Positions 1 through 7,440 of a DNA stretch of 64,000 nucleotides are shown here, piece after piece (position 1 is the stretch's first letter; the number at the start of each line of letters is the position of its first letter). The translations under genes were made by a program, and so were the position numbers. Under the pieces are notes generated by a model. That model saw only the letters and a list, made by a program, of their open reading frames with translations, was not told the origin of the DNA and searched no databases. This DNA is from G963668185 sp965237445 (GTDB lineage: Bacteria; Chloroflexota; Dehalococcoidia; Lucifugimonadales; G963668185): positions 1,860,001 through 1,924,000 of the forward strand of contig OZ250142.1 of assembly GCA_965237445.1 (NCBI GenBank), in the 5' to 3' direction.

Positions 1-153
1 CACGCGAGTTTGAGCGTCTGCCACGCGGTTGAAAGAGAACAGCCCCACCAGACTTGCGGCCATTGTGACCATCACGGCAGCGCCGATGCCCAAGTAAAGC
101 TGGGCCGAAATCCGGTACCGTCTCTCCAATATGTTCTTGAGTCTGTTCCTCAT
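1..153 (-). CDS. Membrane sensor protein, N-terminus only (probable sensor kinase)
   Basis: Partial gene running off the left edge; only about the first 51 residues are visible. The ATG at 153-151 overlaps the TGA of the preceding binding-protein gene (ATGA), which suggests translational coupling. The product begins with a basic stretch (RNRLKNILERRYRISAQ), then one hydrophobic segment (about residues 18-37) and the start of an extracytoplasmic region (FNRVADAQTRV). This is the usual N-terminal plan of TorS-like and other four-helix-bundle sensor histidine kinases. No kinase domain is in view, so a chemoreceptor or adenylate cyclase is also possible. The position directly after a periplasmic-type binding protein suggests it reads that protein's ligand state. 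Confidence 0.6.
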   Translation of the reverse strand, partial: MRNRLKNILERRYRISAQLYLGIGAAVMVTMAASLVGLFSFNRVADAQTRV

Positions 154-1444
154 GGCACCGAGTCCATGAGTGTCTCAACCGGCCGATATTGCCCCGCGCT
201 GTCTATGACGGTCAAGAAGACTTTGTCAGAACCCTGGTTGTCGTCCTGTCCATATCTCAATTGGAACCCGTCAATGTCAATGTCGCCCGCATCCTTTAGG
301 CTCTTCAGGAAGCAATCGCGGTCTAACTCTCTGCCGCATGCCTCGAGCCCGGCGATTGCCAGACGTCCCGCCAGGTAGCCCTCGAAGGAAACGAACCCCG
401 GAATGACTTTCGGATCAAATGCTTGTAGCGCCTTCAGGTAGGCGGCAGCCACGGGCATCGAATCGTCGGTGGGGAAGGGCACAACTTGCGTAACGTATAC
501 TCCCGTGCCAACTTCCCCTAGCTCGTTGGCAAGTGCGTTACTGCCCACGAAGGAGACCGTCATGAAAATCCAGTCCAGCCCTATGTGCCGTGTCCAGGAA
601 ATGAGCTCCGCTACAGGTTCGTACGCGCCGATTATGATCACAGCCTCTGGAGAGCCATGGCGAAGCTCCAGCAGACCGATCCTAACCGCCTTGGTGTTGC
701 GCGGGTACAGGCCGATTGCTGCCGGCTTCATGTCTCGTCGTTCGAGCGCAGTAATACGCCGTTGTATCCGGCGCGCCCGAACGAGTCATCCTGGTACATC
801 ACCCCGATGCGCCGTATGCCAAGGTCTTCGGTGAGCCGGGCCACCATCTCCTCAGTTTCCTGATAGTAGGAGGCTCGTAGATTCAATACGGCTCGCAGCT
901 CGGGGCTTCTTAGGAACTCGGCGCCGGTAAACGGACCGATGTAAGGGACGCCTGCCTCATCGGCAACCGGTGTGGCAGAACGTGATGTCGGCGTGCCCAC
1001 AGCGCCTATCAGGGCGAAGACACGGTCGTCCTCGATCAGGGAGATCGTGTTTCTGGCTGCGGCTCCAGGCTCGTATCCGTCGTCCTTGAACGTTAGCCTC
1101 AGCGTTCGTCCGTGGACTCCACCGTTCTGGTTAACCTCTTGGAACGCCGCAAGGATTCCAAATTGCATGTTCTTGCCGAGTTCCTGCGCGGGGCCGCTGA
1201 AGGCTGCGGACTGGCCGAAGAGGATCTCATTTTCGGAGACACCAGGTCCGATGTCGTCAGATGTGCCATCGGAGACAGTCGTATCCTCGCCGGGTACGCT
1301 ATCGCTAACAATGGTGGGGACAGGCTCGGGTTCTGTGCCGTTGCAACCTGATCCAAGCGCCCCAAGGGCAAGCGCCAACGGAACAGAAACAGCGATTGCG
1401 ATGTTCCGGAAGAATGGGAGAAGCCTCGAATGCCGAGGCCTCAA
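150..1444 (-). pseudogene. ABC-type branched-chain amino acid binding lipoprotein, frameshifted
   Basis: Substrate-binding protein of the LivJ/Peripla_BP_6 family, read in two frames. The first half (to 728) carries the secretion signal and ligand lobe; the second half continues from 731. Near 749-751 the reading frame VLL|ALERRDMKPAAIG can be restored by adding one base, so a single-base deletion or sequencing error splits the gene. The frame is open from a GTG at 1507, but that overlaps the upstream gene by 58 bp. A TTG at 1444-1442 gives a better lipoprotein start: basic n-region, hydrophobic core and lipobox LGSGC. It lies in a signalling operon with no permease or ATPase genes, so it is more likely a ligand sensor than a transporter part. 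Intact or broken status cannot be settled from sequence alone. Confidence 0.8.
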
Positions 1445-1449
1445 GATTG

Positions 1450-1866
1450 TCAGACCCTGTGGGCGACCAGGGTCAGGCGATTCTTGCCTTGCTCTCGCCG
1501 ATAGCACAAGTCGTCCATCATCGTGCGGACAAGGTGAATGCCAAGCCCGCCTATTGGCCGATCTTCCATCGCAGCGTCGACGTCTGGCAGCGGGGCGTCG
1601 TTCAGCGGATCGAATGGCTTACCGTCGTCCGCGATCTCCAGGGTGAGCGCGTTATCTTCAGAGATCATGGTTATCTCTATTTCATGTAGACCGCTCTCGT
1701 ACCCATGATTCATGATGTTGAGCCCCACCTCCTCCAGGACCAGATTGATCTTGAATGTGAGGTCCGCCGGCCAGCTCTCTCGTTCCGCCAGCTCTTCAAC
1801 CTGGCTGGTGATCTCCTCTAGCTGCTCTGGCTTGGTCTCAACAGTGAAGGTGACCCTTTCGCTCAT
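1450..1866 (-). CDS. Anti-sigma factor kinase, RsbW-like HATPase
   Basis: A 138-residue GHKL ATPase of the RsbW/SpoIIAB type. Known family members phosphorylate an anti-anti-sigma STAS protein and sequester a sigma factor. Visible motifs are the N box (EEVGLNIMNHGY, about residues 45-56), the G1 box (ADDGKPFDPL, about 79-88) and the glycine-rich G2 box (GGLGIHLV, about 106-113). There is no histidine phosphoacceptor domain, which separates it from sensor kinases. It starts 2 bp after the phosphatase gene stop and is the third gene of the switch operon. No sigma factor gene is visible next to it, so the target may be encoded elsewhere or may not be a sigma factor. Confidence 0.9.
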   Translation of the reverse strand: MSERVTFTVETKPEQLEEITSQVEELAERESWPADLTFKINLVLEEVGLNIMNHGYESGLHEIEITMISEDNALTLEIADDGKPFDPLNDAPLPDVDAAMEDRPIGGLGIHLVRTMMDDLCYRREQGKNRLTLVAHRV

Positions 1867-1868
1867 GA

Positions 1869-3038
1869 TCAGGCCTCATTGCGGTGCAGGGTCAGGCAGG
1901 TGACATCATCCGATTGGGGAGTGTCTCCCGCGAACGCATGGACGGCTTTGAAGATGACCCGGTTGGCCACTTGTGCGTCCTTTGGCGCCTCTCCTCCAAA
2001 GACACTATGCAGCCGCGCCATTCCGAACTCCTCCTCCACGCTGTTCATGGCCTCTGTAACGCCGTCGGTATAGAAGACCACAGTGTCCCCGGGGGCTAGG
2101 TGAATCGTGTTCTGTTCGTATTCGAAATGCGGCAAGAGGCCTAGGGCAAGTCCGCCGGTAAGTGGAAATTCAGTGGATGTGCCGTCGGCGTGAAACACAA
2201 TGGGTGTATTGTGTCCGCCGTTCGCGTACGTAAGTTGACCGGTCTTTGTGTCGTAAGTAGCGTAAAGCATAGTTACGAACATCTCGGCCTCATTGTCTTC
2301 GTGAAGCAAGTCGTTCACTTCGCCAAGTACCCTGCCGGGTTCGTCCAACCCGATAGCTGCTCCCTTGAGCAAGGTTCGGCTGGACATCATGAACAGGGCG
2401 GCAGGCACCCCCTTGTCTGACACGTCTGCAATCGCCAGGCCTACGTTGTCGTTATCTAGTGTTAGTACGTCGAAAAAGTCGCCACCAACGTTTCGGGCAG
2501 GCTCCATGCTTCCGAAGAGTTCAAACTTCTCTCCTTCCGGGAACTGCGTCGGAAGGATTGACTGCTGCATTTTGCTGGCTACGTCAAGCTCGTTCTGAAG
2601 AGCTACGAGTTTATCTCGGGACGAAAGCGCCTCGCGCCACTCTTCGAGATGGCGCAACGTTCTTGCGATCGTCACCTTCAGATCGTCGAAGTCCAGCGGC
2701 TTCGTTACAAAATCAAATGCGCCGCGGTTCATCGCGGTCCGTATATTCTGCATGTCGCCGTACGCGGAGATGATCACGGAGCGGATGTTTGGATCGACCT
2801 CGGGGATTTGCTGGAGAAGAGTGAGGCCGTCCATCCGGGGCATATTGATATCGGAGAGGACCATGTCAATGTCCTCGTCTTCGTTTAGTTTCTCGAGAGC
2901 CTCGACACCGTTCTGGGCAAATACGAATGTGTACTTCCCTGACCTGATGTCACGCCTCATTCTTTGCAGCATCAGGGGTTCCAGATCCGGTTCGTCGTCA
3001 ACGACAAGGATCTTGTAAGTCACTTGATGGTCGTTCAA
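1869..3038 (-). CDS. Response regulator with SpoIIE/PP2C serine phosphatase domain (RsbU-like)
   Basis: 389 residues. An N-terminal receiver domain (about 8-125) has acidic pocket D14-D15, phosphoacceptor D63 in SDINMPRMDG and conserved K113 in TKP. A coiled linker (about 125-165) leads to a PP2C/SpoIIE phosphatase domain with metal motifs GGDFFD (about 185-190), DVSDKG (about 205-210), GGHNTP and YTDGVTEA. Family role: once the receiver is phosphorylated, the phosphatase removes phosphate from the STAS antagonist and so triggers partner switching. The start is TTG at 3038, preceded by GGGAG about 7 bases upstream; a GTG at 3023 is an alternative. It lies between the STAS gene and the RsbW-like kinase, completing the switch. 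Confidence 0.93.
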   Translation of the reverse strand: MNDHQVTYKILVVDDEPDLEPLMLQRMRRDIRSGKYTFVFAQNGVEALEKLNEDEDIDMVLSDINMPRMDGLTLLQQIPEVDPNIRSVIISAYGDMQNIRTAMNRGAFDFVTKPLDFDDLKVTIARTLRHLEEWREALSSRDKLVALQNELDVASKMQQSILPTQFPEGEKFELFGSMEPARNVGGDFFDVLTLDNDNVGLAIADVSDKGVPAALFMMSSRTLLKGAAIGLDEPGRVLGEVNDLLHEDNEAEMFVTMLYATYDTKTGQLTYANGGHNTPIVFHADGTSTEFPLTGGLALGLLPHFEYEQNTIHLAPGDTVVFYTDGVTEAMNSVEEEFGMARLHSVFGGEAPKDAQVANRVIFKAVHAFAGDTPQSDDVTCLTLHRNEA

Positions 3039-3125
3039 TCCGGTTCTCCCGTTCTCAGACGAACCGTGAGTGTCGCACTCGTAGAGGGGAAGAGCGCGGT
3101 ACCCATACCATGTTGACCAGTTAGG

Positions 3126-3464
3126 TCAGTTTGAGAACGCGGCGAGGGCATCGCTCGGAGAGGAGTGTATCGGGATGATCTTGTCGAATCCGCTCACCTC
3201 GAAGACCTCTCCCAGAGTATCCGACAGCGAGCAGACGGCAAACGATGCACCCTGCCTGCGCAGGGCCTTGGCTATAAGCAGAATAACCCGCAAGCCGGCG
3301 CTACTGATGTATGTTAGTTGCTCGAGGTCCAGCAACACGAGGCGGTCCTTCTCATCGATCTCCGCTTCCAAGCCATTCTGGAAGTCTCGAGCGTTGGCTC
3401 CGTCAACACGGCCCTCAGCCCTTGCGATCAGGGTCTCGCCATTTCGCTCGCTTGTAATCTCCAT
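3126..3464 (-). CDS. Anti-anti-sigma factor, STAS domain (RsbV/SpoIIAA-like)
   Basis: A 112-residue single STAS domain. The central motif DLEQLTYISSAGLRVILL (about residues 46-63) matches the SpoIIAA/RsbV phosphorylation loop, with S55 the expected phosphoserine. It should be phosphorylated by the RsbW-like kinase and dephosphorylated by the receiver-SpoIIE protein encoded downstream. First gene of the operon; the ATG follows GAAGGAGAGG with good spacing, and a promoter is visible at 3542-3570. The 87-bp gap to the next gene contains no obvious gene. Confidence 0.92.
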   Translation of the reverse strand: MEITSERNGETLIARAEGRVDGANARDFQNGLEAEIDEKDRLVLLDLEQLTYISSAGLRVILLIAKALRRQGASFAVCSLSDTLGEVFEVSGFDKIIPIHSSPSDALAAFSN

Positions 3465-3541
3465 GGCCCCTCTCCTTCAGGTAAAGCCGCTCACGATACA
3501 GCGGCACGGCTATCTTATTGTTGCCTCGCTAGATTGCCTAG

Positions 3542-3570
3542 AGTTTAGAATGAACCTTCGCGTTGTTCAA
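3542..3570 (-). promoter_or_regulatory. Sigma70-type promoter of the partner-switch operon
   Basis: On the minus strand a -35 TTGAAC (3570-3565) is followed after exactly 17 bp by a -10 TAAACT (3547-3542). It lies about 80 bp upstream of the STAS gene start. Five of six bases match at -35 and four of six at -10. The assignment rests on sequence only. Confidence 0.55.
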
Positions 3571-3967
3571 CGCTCTCGCAGCGCCCCGCATGATATTTCA
3601 TGAAAGCCCTTGATCCCGAAACAAGCGGCTTGACTGCCCTCATGCTGGCTCCGGGATCGGCCTGATCGGGATTGCCCGCGCCCAGTCTGCTACTTGTCAG
3701 CGGAGCGGCTCATTTGCGCCGCCATTATACGACCGCAGCCGCATCTTATGTCGGGCCGCTGCGTCATTCCATGTCACTTCGAAGCGCCAGGGCACTAAGG
3801 GCCGCTAGCTGGCTGGTGACCGCCCTCGCCGGCAGGTGCGTAACCGGAGACATTCCGGGCAGACCGTCGCGATGCATGACGAGACGGACAGAGTCCACGT
3901 CAGTTGGGCAATTGGGGTCCCGTGCTAGAATTAGAAGCAACCATAAGGTTCATAAGGATCGGCTGTC
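3571..3967. other. Intergenic region between divergent operons
   Basis: About 400 bp without a convincing gene on either strand. It separates the minus-strand signalling operon from the plus-strand EVE gene. A possible plus-strand promoter (TTGGGC 3904-3909, 16 bp, TAGAAT 3926-3931) lies about 35 bp before the EVE start. No hairpin or repeat stands out. Confidence 0.5.
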
Positions 3968-4522
3968 ATGGGTAAGAACTACTGGATGGTCGTCCAAACT
4001 CATGAGAACTACCAGATTTCCAGGGACTTGGGCTTGACGGTACACGGCCTTCGCCGCCGACATCGCCGCAGGGCCGAGCGCATGAGACCAGACGACAAAC
4101 TTCTCTACTACATTTCCGATCTCAAGAAGTGGAGTGCAATCGCGACTGTCAAGTCACGATACTTCAAGGACGATACGGAGCTTTGGAATCAGGTGCCGAG
4201 GGGTGAGCGCTTTCCTTATCGCCTGAAGCTAGAGCCTGACATCGTGCTCCAGGAAGACGGCTATTTGGACGGCTTGCAGCTTGGTCCGCGCCTGGAGTAC
4301 GTGAAACGTTGGCCTCCTGAGCACTGGTACCTGGCGTTCTTCGAGACACTACACCTCATTCCGCAGCGGGACTTTCGCTTGCTGGAGGGCGAGATGAAGC
4401 GTGTCCTTCGCGCTATGGGCGACAACACGACCCTGGATGCCCCGGCCGACGATGGTACGGAGGAGGCATGGGACCCCGCCGCACTTGAGCAGGGTCAAGA
4501 GTCAGGCTCGCAAGCAGGGTAG
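3968..4522 (+). CDS. EVE domain protein (PUA-like, modified-base binding fold)
   Basis: A 184-residue protein beginning MGKNYWMVVQTHENYQIS, with the EVE/UPF0310 pattern: a WMVV-type first strand, GLRRRHRRRAERMRPDDKLLYYIS (about residues 22-45), IATVKSRYF and a C-terminal FFETLHLIPQRDFRLLEGEM block. EVE domains are PUA-related folds; characterised ones bind modified DNA or RNA bases, and many sit beside restriction or defence genes. No such neighbour is seen here: a convergent aldo/keto reductase follows. The acidic Gly-rich tail after about residue 155 is likely disordered. Single-gene unit with its own promoter candidate. Confidence 0.8.
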   Translation: MGKNYWMVVQTHENYQISRDLGLTVHGLRRRHRRRAERMRPDDKLLYYISDLKKWSAIATVKSRYFKDDTELWNQVPRGERFPYRLKLEPDIVLQEDGYLDGLQLGPRLEYVKRWPPEHWYLAFFETLHLIPQRDFRLLEGEMKRVLRAMGDNTTLDAPADDGTEEAWDPAALEQGQESGSQAG

Positions 4523-4559
4523 CGCCTGTTGGTAGCGACTATTCGGCGAGCCTAATCCA

Positions 4560-5558
4560 TCAGCCGCTAGCCGGCTCGGCGACGGGCTCCAGCTCGAAGC
4601 CCGCGTCGAACAGGTCGTAGAGTTGCGCAAGGTGCTCGTCAGGGATATCTGCTGTATCGGGCGCGCTTCCGAATTCGTTCAGTTCCTCGGCGCTGGTGAT
4701 GTTCGGAAGCACCGATGCGATCAGCGGCTCGGATAGCACGAACTTCAGCGCGGTCTGCCCAATGGTGGCATCACCATCAGCAGTTAGAAACTCTATTGCT
4801 TCCAGCTTTTTGAGGCCTTCCTCTAGCCACTCGGCTTTGCGGTGGTTGCGGTGGTCTTCCGGATCGAAAACCGTGTCCTTCGTGAACGAACCGTCCAGCA
4901 AACCGGAGGCGTGGGGCACGCGAGACAGGAGGCCGGCCTCCGTTTCGCGTGACACCTCGAAGAAGTCCCGCGCGGGCTGTTGCTCCAGGATGCTGTAGAT
5001 GATCTGCGCGGCGGGCGTGCTTCGCTCCCGCATCGAGAACTCGCCCTCCTCGTGCCAGCCGATGTCTGGCCCTATTGCGACCCCCCAGTAACGTACTTTG
5101 CCTTCCCTGGCCAACTGTTCCAGCGTTTCGAAAAGCTCGTCCTCTTCGAGATGTTCCATCTTCGGATTGTGGACCTGGTACAGGTCAATATAGTCGGTGC
5201 CCAGCCTTCGCAGGCTCTGCTCGCAAGCGAACCGCACAAACTCGGGATCGAACCTCTGGACCCTTTCCCGGTGCCCCACTCGCTCGATCTTGTTGTAGAT
5301 GTCGTAGCCGAACTTCGTGCCGATGACAATGTCCTGGCGCCGGCTGCCAAGGGCCTCGGCAAGGATCTCCTCGCCGAAACCGTCGCTGTACGCATCCGCT
5401 GTGTCGAAGAAGTTGATACCAAGGTCCACGGCATCTCGAAGTAGCTTCCTGCGCAGGTCGTTGTCGATCCTGCCCCACCAGTTGGTGGCGACCGTCCACA
5501 CGCCGAAGCCAACCTCCGAAAGTTTGAGGTCCGTACTTCCTAGCGTCCTGTACTTCAC
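4560..5558 (-). CDS. Aldo/keto reductase
   Basis: 332 residues from the GTG at 5558 (product MKYRTLGSTDLKLSEVGFG), chosen because GGAAGGAA lies 8 bases upstream and this is the normal first strand of the family; the open frame extends further but lacks family homology. The NADPH-dependent reductase barrel shows the tetrad region: D52 and Y57 (NFFDTADAYSDG), K82 (GTKFG) and H130 (LYQVHNP). Substrate unknown; it resembles the broad AKR family that includes YghZ/IolS-type enzymes. The C-terminus ends in an acidic low-complexity tail. Monocistronic, convergent with the EVE gene. Confidence 0.9.
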   Translation of the reverse strand: MKYRTLGSTDLKLSEVGFGVWTVATNWWGRIDNDLRRKLLRDAVDLGINFFDTADAYSDGFGEEILAEALGSRRQDIVIGTKFGYDIYNKIERVGHRERVQRFDPEFVRFACEQSLRRLGTDYIDLYQVHNPKMEHLEEDELFETLEQLAREGKVRYWGVAIGPDIGWHEEGEFSMRERSTPAAQIIYSILEQQPARDFFEVSRETEAGLLSRVPHASGLLDGSFTKDTVFDPEDHRNHRKAEWLEEGLKKLEAIEFLTADGDATIGQTALKFVLSEPLIASVLPNITSAEELNEFGSAPDTADIPDEHLAQLYDLFDAGFELEPVAEPASG

Positions 5559-5586
5559 TGGCACACTTCCTTCCCTGCAAACCGCA

Positions 5587-6189
5587 TCAACTTTGGTCCC
5601 CGTTCCGAGAGGCCAACGCTCCGCGAATTGCCTCTGCGCGTTGCTCGTAATCATCGTCGGCGAGAACCGGCTCCATGTGTCCCAAAGGCACATCCTGCCC
5701 CAGGTCGACCCAAGACTTGCATCCACCGTACTCGTCCAGAACTGGCAGAGCCTGCGGCTGTTGCAATGTATACGCCCTCAGCAGAGCTACTGTGAGGGGG
5801 TACTTCGGCCGCCAGCCCAGTCGTTTCTGCGCATACTTAGAGGTCCAAAGGTGGAACCGGTCGAACCCGTCAACGGTTTCCTGGTTCCGCACCTCGAAGA
5901 TGTCGGTAACCTCGCACCAAGTCTCGAGCGATACAAGCCCCGGAACATCGTTATCGTCCAACGTGCTATCGAGCATCGAGTGGTATCCAGGCTTGACCAG
6001 GTCGTGCTGCTGGTGCTCGAACGTCGGGAAGAGCAGGAACTCGCGGTGCATGATGCGAAAGTCCTTGTCCTCACGATGAATGCCGCCCTTGCGAAGTATG
6101 AGTATCTGGTCGCCCTGTGCAATCGCCTTGACTGCCACGGCCCACTCTTTGAGTGCCATGTCGGCTGAGGGCGGGAGAAGCATCGTCAA
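5587..6189 (-). CDS. DUF1802 family protein
   Basis: About 200 residues. The block ALKEWAVAVKAIAQGDQILILRKGGI, followed by HREFLLFPTFEHQ, is characteristic of DUF1802, a family of unknown function widespread in cyanobacteria and Chloroflexota. Start: TTG at 6189 has GGAGG 8 bases upstream and fits a TATAAT at 6232-6227. The longer open frame to 6348 would overlap tRNA-Pro and is rejected. The C-terminal half contains YAQKRLGWRPKYPLTVALLRAY. Divergent from tRNA-Pro; no functional partner is apparent. Confidence 0.8.
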   Translation of the reverse strand: MTMLLPPSADMALKEWAVAVKAIAQGDQILILRKGGIHREDKDFRIMHREFLLFPTFEHQQHDLVKPGYHSMLDSTLDDNDVPGLVSLETWCEVTDIFEVRNQETVDGFDRFHLWTSKYAQKRLGWRPKYPLTVALLRAYTLQQPQALPVLDEYGGCKSWVDLGQDVPLGHMEPVLADDDYEQRAEAIRGALASRNGDQS

Positions 6190-6226
6190 TTCTGTAGCCT
6201 CCGGATATCGAGTGTAAGCAACCTTC

Positions 6227-6232
6227 ATTATA
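6227..6232 (-). promoter_or_regulatory. -10 box (TATAAT) upstream of the DUF1802 gene
   Basis: A perfect TATAAT on the minus strand 38 bp before the chosen TTG start. The -35 region is weak (CTAGCC at 17 bp spacing). It supports the shorter start codon, because an upstream ATG at 6228 would overlap the promoter itself. Confidence 0.4.
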
Positions 6233-6252
6233 TTCGATGCCGGTAGATAGGC

Positions 6253-6281
6253 TAGACCGCCAACTCCCTTGCGCATACAAT
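6253..6281 (+). promoter_or_regulatory. Promoter of tRNA-Pro
   Basis: TAGACC (6253-6258), 17 bp, then TACAAT (6276-6281), ending 9 bp before the mature tRNA 5' end. Four of six bases match at -35 and five of six at -10. Confidence 0.45.
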
Positions 6282-6290
6282 GGTTGCCGT

Positions 6291-6366
6291 CGGGGTGTGG
6301 CGCAGTTGGTAGCGCGCGTCGTTCGGGACGACGAGGCCGCCGGTTCAAGTCCGGCCATCCCGACCA
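6291..6366 (+). tRNA. tRNA-Pro (anticodon CGG)
   Basis: 76 nt with encoded CCA. Acceptor arm CGGGGTG pairs with CATCCCG (one G-T pair). The anticodon stem encloses loop TTCGGGA with anticodon CGG. The T arm contains GGTTCAAGTCC, and the discriminator base A is followed by CCA (6364-6366). The D arm GCGCAGTTGGTAGCGC is typical of tRNA-Pro. Confidence 0.95.
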
Positions 6367-6415
6367 CTGTTACCCTTCCTGCGCTTCAGAAAACTCTTCC
6401 GCAGGTGCGCACACC

Positions 6416-7429
6416 ATGACCGGCACGAACAGACAGATAACCCTCGCATCCAGGCCCGTCGGCTTCCCATCGCCGTCTGACTTCAAGCTCATTGAGTCGC
6501 CGATACCCGAGCCCCGTGATGGTCAGGTGCTCGTACGGAACGCGTTCGTCTCCGTGGACCCATACCAGCGGGGCCGCATGTCTGACAGAGTCTCTTACGC
6601 GGACCCGAACCCCGTTGGCTCTGTTGTTGAAAGTGGCGCGGTGGGCAGGGTAGTGGAGTCGAGGCACGACGGATTCAAAGAAGGCGACTATGTCGTCGCC
6701 CACACGGGCTGGCAGGAGTACGGTGCAATCAGTGGCTCCTCCATACACAAGGTGGACCCGGAAGCCGCACCGCTCTCCGCATATCTTGGCGTTCTCGGCA
6801 TGCCCGGCCTGACGGCGTACTTCGGTCTGCTCGAAGTGGGACAACCGAAGGAGGGGGAGACCGTACTCGTGTCCACTGCTGCTGGTGCCGTGGGATCAGT
6901 GGTTGGCCAGGTCGCCAGGATCAAGGGCTGCAGAGTGGTCGGGTCGGCCGGCAGCGATGCGAAGGTCGCCCATGCCATCAACGACCTCGGCTACCATTCA
7001 GCGTTCAACTACAGGAACGTATCCGACTATCGCGAGAAGCTTGAGGAAGAGTGCCCTGACGGCGTGGACGTCTACTTCGACAACGTGGGCGGCCCGCTAA
7101 CCGATGCCGTCTTCTACGCAATGAACCAGCTTGCCCGGCTCGTAATCTGCGGCCAGATCACCCAGTACAACCTGGAGGAGCCCGAAATGGGTCCCCGTCT
7201 CCTGACCCAGTTGATCGGAAAGGGTGCTCGTGTGGAGGGCTTCCTGGTCACCCAGTTTGAGGACCGCAGGCAGGAAGGCATCGACCAGCTTGCGAAATGG
7301 ATTGGAGAGGGCGAGCTAAGGTACCGCGAGAACGTCGTAGAGGGCATTGAAAACACGCCCGATGCGTTCATGGGTATGCTGCGTGGCGAAAACGTCGGCA
7401 AGCAGGTCGTCAAAGTAGCGGACTTGTAA
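6416..7429 (+). CDS. Zinc-independent MDR-family NADP-dependent oxidoreductase
   Basis: 337 residues from the ATG at 6416; the longer frame reads through tRNA-Pro and is rejected. Medium-chain dehydrogenase of the prostaglandin/leukotriene reductase and curcumin-reductase (YncB) group: N-terminal GroES-like domain with SVDPYQRGRMSD, then a Rossmann domain with AAGAVGSVVGQVARIKGCRVVGSAGS (about residues 155-180) and YFDNVGG. There are no zinc-binding cysteines. Such enzymes reduce activated C=C bonds of enones. It ends 11 bp before the convergent molybdenum-enzyme gene, leaving no room for a separate terminator. Confidence 0.9.
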   Translation: MTGTNRQITLASRPVGFPSPSDFKLIESPIPEPRDGQVLVRNAFVSVDPYQRGRMSDRVSYADPNPVGSVVESGAVGRVVESRHDGFKEGDYVVAHTGWQEYGAISGSSIHKVDPEAAPLSAYLGVLGMPGLTAYFGLLEVGQPKEGETVLVSTAAGAVGSVVGQVARIKGCRVVGSAGSDAKVAHAINDLGYHSAFNYRNVSDYREKLEEECPDGVDVYFDNVGGPLTDAVFYAMNQLARLVICGQITQYNLEEPEMGPRLLTQLIGKGARVEGFLVTQFEDRRQEGIDQLAKWIGEGELRYRENVVEGIENTPDAFMGMLRGENVGKQVVKVADL

Positions 7430-7440
7430 TCGCCCGGGCC

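Noticed and set aside
6189..6348. N-terminal extension of the DUF1802 gene to 6348
   Set aside because: It would overlap tRNA-Pro and the minus-strand TATAAT; the TTG at 6189 has GGAGG at proper spacing.
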